Shown: one piece after another, positions 60,990 to 64,000 of the stretch
Layout: each line of letters opens with the position of its first letter
How positions within the stretch are numbered: position 1 is the stretch's first letter
NCBI RefSeq assembly: GCF_013074385.2
Contig: NZ_JABEYA020000001.1
Coordinates: forward strand, 186,001 to 250,000
Origin: Vibrio ostreicida
GTDB lineage: Bacteria > Pseudomonadota > Gammaproteobacteria > Enterobacterales > Vibrionaceae
Reading direction: 5' to 3'
Length of the DNA stretch: 64,000 nucleotides
Program-made: the position numbers and the translations under genes
The notes under the pieces: model-generated
Database searches by the model: none
What the model was told of the DNA's origin: nothing
The model's input: only the letters and a program-made list of their open reading frames with translations

Positions 60990-62255
60990 ATGAGTCAAAC
61001 CCAAGTTCCTCAAGCCACATCCCCCTTAGCGATGTGGCTTGATTATTTAGCAAACTTACATACCTCTTCGATAGATCTCGGCCTAGAGCGAGTTTACTCT
61101 GTTGCCGAAAAAGCCAACCTGCTAAAACCAGCCAAAACCGTTATTACTGTAGCGGGAACCAACGGAAAGGGCTCCACATGTGCACTCATGGAAGCGATTT
61201 TGTTGGACGCGGGTTATTCTGTCGGTGTTTACAGTTCTCCTCACTTAATCCGATATAACGAACGCGTACGCATCAATGGCCAAGATCTCGTAGATGAAAA
61301 GCACTCCCAAGCGTTTGATTATATAGAGCAACATAGAGGCAATATCAGTTTAAGCTTGTTTGAATACGGCACTTTAGCCGCCTTACGTTTATTCCAAGTG
61401 GAGAATCTTGATGTTGTGTTGTTGGAAGTTGGTTTAGGCGGACGTTTGGATGCCACTAATGTTGTGGAGCACGATGTATCAGTGATCACCAGCTTAGCCA
61501 TTGATCATGTAGATTGGCTAGGCGATGATATTAACGTCATTGGCTATGAAAAAGCGGGTATATTTCGGCAAGGTAAGCCTGCGATTTGCGGCCAACCAAA
61601 AGCGCCAGCGACGGTGGCCGCTCATGCAGATGATATTGCCGCTGACTTGTATCAAGTGGATATTCAGTATGCGTACCGTCAACTGAGCGACACCATCTGG
61701 CAATGGTCTCACGGTAGTTTTACATTAGACAACCTGCCAGTTCCCAATCTTCCGATACAGAATGCAGCGACGGCATTAATGGCTTTGGCATCCACCAATT
61801 TAGATCTGAGTGATGTCAATATCGTCAACGGGCTGACTTGCGCTAAATTACCGGGAAGAATGCAAACCATTAGTACTCAGCCGACGGTCCTCTTAGACGT
61901 TGCGCACAACCCCCATTCGGCGGAGTATTTGGCGCAACGAGTTCGTCACGACTATCCAGAGAAAGTGATTCATGCGGTTGTCGCCATGCTTCATGATAAG
62001 GACATCGCAGCGACCCTTGATGTGCTTTCTCCAATCGCTTCCTATTGGTACCCTGCTTCATTGTCGATGCCAAGAGGAGCCAAAGCGGAAGAGCTTTGCC
62101 AGCACTTACCCAGCAACACTGATAAATTTTCAAGCCCAGTTGAGGCTTTTCAATCTGCGATGACAAAAGCAAATACGAAGGATGTCATTCTGATAGTCGG
62201 TTCTTTTCACACAGTAGGCGCAGTGCTTGAGCACTGGCAAAAAAAAGGAGCATAA
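60990..62255 (+). CDS. folC: Dihydrofolate/folylpolyglutamate synthase FolC
   Basis: A 421-residue Mur-ligase-like enzyme. The ATP loop is VAGTNGKGSTCALMEAILL (about 55-73), and YSSPHLIRYNERVRING and VEVGLGGRLDATNV-like LLEVGLGGRLDATNVV follow as expected. LLDVAHNPHSAEYL marks the C-terminal domain. It adds Glu to dihydropteroate and then to folates. The dedD start follows directly after the stop. Confidence 0.96.
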   Translation: MSQTQVPQATSPLAMWLDYLANLHTSSIDLGLERVYSVAEKANLLKPAKTVITVAGTNGKGSTCALMEAILLDAGYSVGVYSSPHLIRYNERVRINGQDLVDEKHSQAFDYIEQHRGNISLSLFEYGTLAALRLFQVENLDVVLLEVGLGGRLDATNVVEHDVSVITSLAIDHVDWLGDDINVIGYEKAGIFRQGKPAICGQPKAPATVAAHADDIAADLYQVDIQYAYRQLSDTIWQWSHGSFTLDNLPVPNLPIQNAATALMALASTNLDLSDVNIVNGLTCAKLPGRMQTISTQPTVLLDVAHNPHSAEYLAQRVRHDYPEKVIHAVVAMLHDKDIAATLDVLSPIASYWYPASLSMPRGAKAEELCQHLPSNTDKFSSPVEAFQSAMTKANTKDVILIVGSFHTVGAVLEHWQKKGA

Positions 62256-62807
62256 ATGGCGAGTAAGTTTCAGAATCGTTTGGTTGGCACCATCATGTTG
62301 GTGGCAGTAGGGGTTATTGTGCTGCCCGATGTTCTCGATGGAAAGAAAACGCATTACACAGAAGATGTCGCCAGTATTCCAATAAAGCCGGATTTAGATA
62401 GTGACATTGAAAGTTTTGAGGTGCTTGAGCCGGTCGACGACAGCACTAGCTTACCTGATACTCCTGTTGAAGTCGTGACTACGGAATCAGATCTTAAATC
62501 GCCAGAACGTTCTGATAATCCCCCTTTACCGGTAAAAATAAAGCCAGTACCTGAGCGTAATGAGTATCAGGATAGCGCTTGGATTATCCAGTTGATGGCA
62601 CTGAAAAATGCTGACAACGCCAAAAACGTGGTGAAGGATCTACAAAAACGTGGCTATCAAGCGCATGCAAAACTCGATAGAGGGTTTACTCGAGTGATCA
62701 TTGGGCCTGATGTTTCAAAGAGTAAGTTAGAGCGGCAGGTTATTGAACTGGAAAAAATCACCGGTTCGAAGGGCCAAATGCTCAAGTTTAAGCCATTAAA
62801 TCCATAA
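62256..62807 (+). CDS. dedD: SPOR-domain cell-division protein DedD
   Basis: A 183-residue protein with one N-terminal membrane anchor (about 7-26, LVGTIMLVAVGVIVLPDVLD), an acidic Pro-rich periplasmic linker and a C-terminal SPOR domain (about 108-182, SAWIIQLMALKNADNAKNVV). DedD binds denuded septal peptidoglycan and supports constriction. AAGGAG precedes the ATG, which follows the folC stop without a gap. The stop codon overlaps the PurR-type operator of cvpA. Confidence 0.93.
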   Translation: MASKFQNRLVGTIMLVAVGVIVLPDVLDGKKTHYTEDVASIPIKPDLDSDIESFEVLEPVDDSTSLPDTPVEVVTTESDLKSPERSDNPPLPVKIKPVPERNEYQDSAWIIQLMALKNADNAKNVVKDLQKRGYQAHAKLDRGFTRVIIGPDVSKSKLERQVIELEKITGSKGQMLKFKPLNP

Positions 62808-62821
62808 GAAAACGTTTGCGT
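62806..62821 (+). promoter_or_regulatory. PurR-type operator of cvpA-purF
   Basis: AAGAAAACGTTTGCGT matches 14 of 16 positions of the consensus ACGCAAACGTTTGCGT for PurR. It overlaps the -35 region of the cvpA promoter, consistent with repression of the cvpA-purF operon by hypoxanthine- or guanine-bound PurR as in E. coli. Confidence 0.8.
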
Positions 62822-62842
62822 CAGCGTTTTTTCTGTTAAAAT
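62816..62842 (+). promoter_or_regulatory. Sigma-70 promoter of cvpA-purF
   Basis: TTGCGT (62816-62821) and TAAAAT (62837-62842) form -35 and -10 boxes with 15-base spacing; shifting the -35 one base to TTTGCG gives 16. The -10 ends 27 bases before the cvpA start. Confidence 0.6.
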
Positions 62843-62869
62843 GCGCGCCAACTTAAGATGTAAGAGTAA

Positions 62870-63358
62870 ATGAATACATTAGATATTATCATTTTGAGCG
62901 TGATTGGCCTTTCGGCATTGATCAGTTTGATACGTGGCTTCGCTAAGGAAGCATTGTCTTTGGTTATATGGTTTGGGGCATTTTTTATTGCCAGTCAGTA
63001 TTATACTAAATTGGCGATTTACTTCTCCAATATCCAAGATGATATGGTCCGCAATGGAGCCGCGATTGCCGTTTTGTTTGTTTCTACGCTAATTGTCGGT
63101 GCGATAGTCAATTACGTCATTGCACAATTGGTTGAGAAAACAGGCTTATCGGGAACAGATAGAATACTGGGGGTCGTTTTTGGCGGCTTAAGAGGTGTTT
63201 TAATTGTTTCTGCGGCGCTATTTTTTATGGATGCGTTTACATCGTTTCCAGACTCCGAGTGGTGGAAAGGTTCTCAATTGGTACCGGAATTTAGCCGAAT
63301 CATTGCGCCTTTCTTTGAACACTTGAAAACAACATCTAGTTTCTTATCTGGCGTGTAG
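62870..63358 (+). CDS. cvpA: CvpA family membrane protein
   Basis: A 162-residue inner-membrane protein with four hydrophobic helices. The opening LDIIILSVIGLSALISLIRG and the FGGLRGVLIVSAALFFMDAF segment match CvpA, needed for colicin V production in E. coli and for tolerance of bile salts in some enterics. It is co-transcribed with purF under a PurR-type operator. Confidence 0.93.
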   Translation: MNTLDIIILSVIGLSALISLIRGFAKEALSLVIWFGAFFIASQYYTKLAIYFSNIQDDMVRNGAAIAVLFVSTLIVGAIVNYVIAQLVEKTGLSGTDRILGVVFGGLRGVLIVSAALFFMDAFTSFPDSEWWKGSQLVPEFSRIIAPFFEHLKTTSSFLSGV

Positions 63359-63396
63359 TAACGCGCCAGCCATTATAGAAAATCGAGGGTTAGGAC

Positions 63397-64000
63397 ATGT
63401 GTGGTATTGTTGGAATCGTGGGCACAACGCCTGTAAACCAGTCTATTTATGACGCATTGACAGTGTTGCAGCATCGTGGTCAAGATGCCGCGGGTATTTG
63501 TACCATAGAAAGCAATCGTTTTCGTCTGAGAAAGGCGAATGGTTTGGTCAAAGATGTATTCGAAGCCAAACATATGCAGCGCCTTCAGGGCAACGTGGGT
63601 ATCGGTCATGTTCGTTATCCAACAGCAGGTAGTGCCAGTGCTTCGGAGGCTCAACCTTTCTACGTCAATTCTCCATTTGGTATTACCCTCGCACATAATG
63701 GCAACCTAACCAATGCCGCAGAAGTTCGAGAGAAGCTGTTTGAGAAAGATCGACGACACATCAATACCACGTCAGACTCTGAAGTCTTGCTCAATGTTCT
63801 CGCCCATGAGATTGATACAGTTAAAGGGAATGTGACAGCGGAAGATGTCTTTCGCGCGGTGACTAGCGTCCATAGGACAATACGTGGCGCTTATGCGGTT
63901 TCCGCTATGATTATCGGTCATGGTATGATCGCGTTTCGCGACCCAAATGGCATTCGTCCTCTTTGTCTCGGTAAACGAGAGATAGAGAGTGGTATTGAAT
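63397..64000 (+). CDS. purF: Amidophosphoribosyltransferase PurF (5' part, cut by window end)
   Basis: The first 201 codons of PurF. The N-terminal glutaminase domain starts [20 protein letters not shown] with the catalytic Cys at position 2 after Met removal, and continues with [31 protein letters not shown] and [13 protein letters not shown]. PurF makes phosphoribosylamine, the first committed step of purine synthesis. The phosphoribosyltransferase domain lies outside the window. It is 38 bases downstream of cvpA in the same operon. Confidence 0.97.
   Translation, partial: MCGIVGIVGTTPVNQSIYDALTVLQHRGQDAAGICTIESNRFRLRKANGLVKDVFEAKHMQRLQGNVGIGHVRYPTAGSASASEAQPFYVNSPFGITLAHNGNLTNAAEVREKLFEKDRRHINTTSDSEVLLNVLAHEIDTVKGNVTAEDVFRAVTSVHRTIRGAYAVSAMIIGHGMIAFRDPNGIRPLCLGKREIESGIE

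Overview
The window is a stretch of the larger chromosome of a Vibrio (Vibrionaceae). The evidence is a polar-flagellar cluster in the Vibrio order (three tandem flagellins, flaG, fliD, flaI, fliS, flrA, flrB, flrC, fliE to fliQ, fliR, flhB), a very long FimV/HubP polar landmark protein between asd and truA, and housekeeping blocks syntenic with other gamma-proteobacteria. There is no sign of plasmid or phage origin. No stretch longer than about 250 bases lacks a gene.

Layout. 1-5.5 kb: the 5' part of the GcvB small RNA (minus strand, running off the left edge) is divergent from gcvA. Then come an alpha/beta hydrolase, a DUF423 membrane protein and rlmM; xni and ppnN face them. 5.6-10.2 kb: a soluble GGDEF protein, a TPR membrane protein with what looks like a decayed GGDEF domain, and a small unknown protein. 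10.2-16.9 kb: syd and a Zn-ribbon protein; on the other strand yffB, dapE, an M15 peptidase and a 57-residue membrane protein; then a winged-helix protein, a putative ADP-ribosyltransferase, a DUF2919 membrane protein and a Dyp-type peroxidase.

17-42 kb: flagellar region. Each of the three flagellins has its own sigma-28-type promoter. FlrA is the sigma-54 activator at the top of the cascade. Good GG-N10-GC (sigma-54) promoters lie in front of flrB, fliE and fliK, so the sequence itself shows the hierarchy FlrA, then FlrBC, then basal body, C-ring and export apparatus, then flagellins. The fliE-J and fliK-flhB genes are tightly packed and encode the MS ring, switch, ATPase complex, hook-length ruler and export gate.

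42-64 kb: smrB and prmB are divergent, followed by aroC, a TRIC-type channel (opposite strand), epmC, yfcL, an FMN reductase, mnmC (opposite strand), fabB, pdxB, asd, hubP, truA, accD, folC, dedD, cvpA and the start of purF. The block follows the E. coli aroC-to-purF order with Vibrio-specific substitutions. A PurR-type operator sits in front of cvpA-purF. HubP carries three internal repeat arrays, the largest being 18 perfect-length 90-bp units.

The most unusual item is the 189-residue protein at 14691-15260. Its spaced R, STT and QxE motifs match the catalytic layout of cholera-toxin/pierisin-like ADP-ribosyltransferases, but it has no visible secretion signal. All functional assignments are from reading sequence only; no database search was run.
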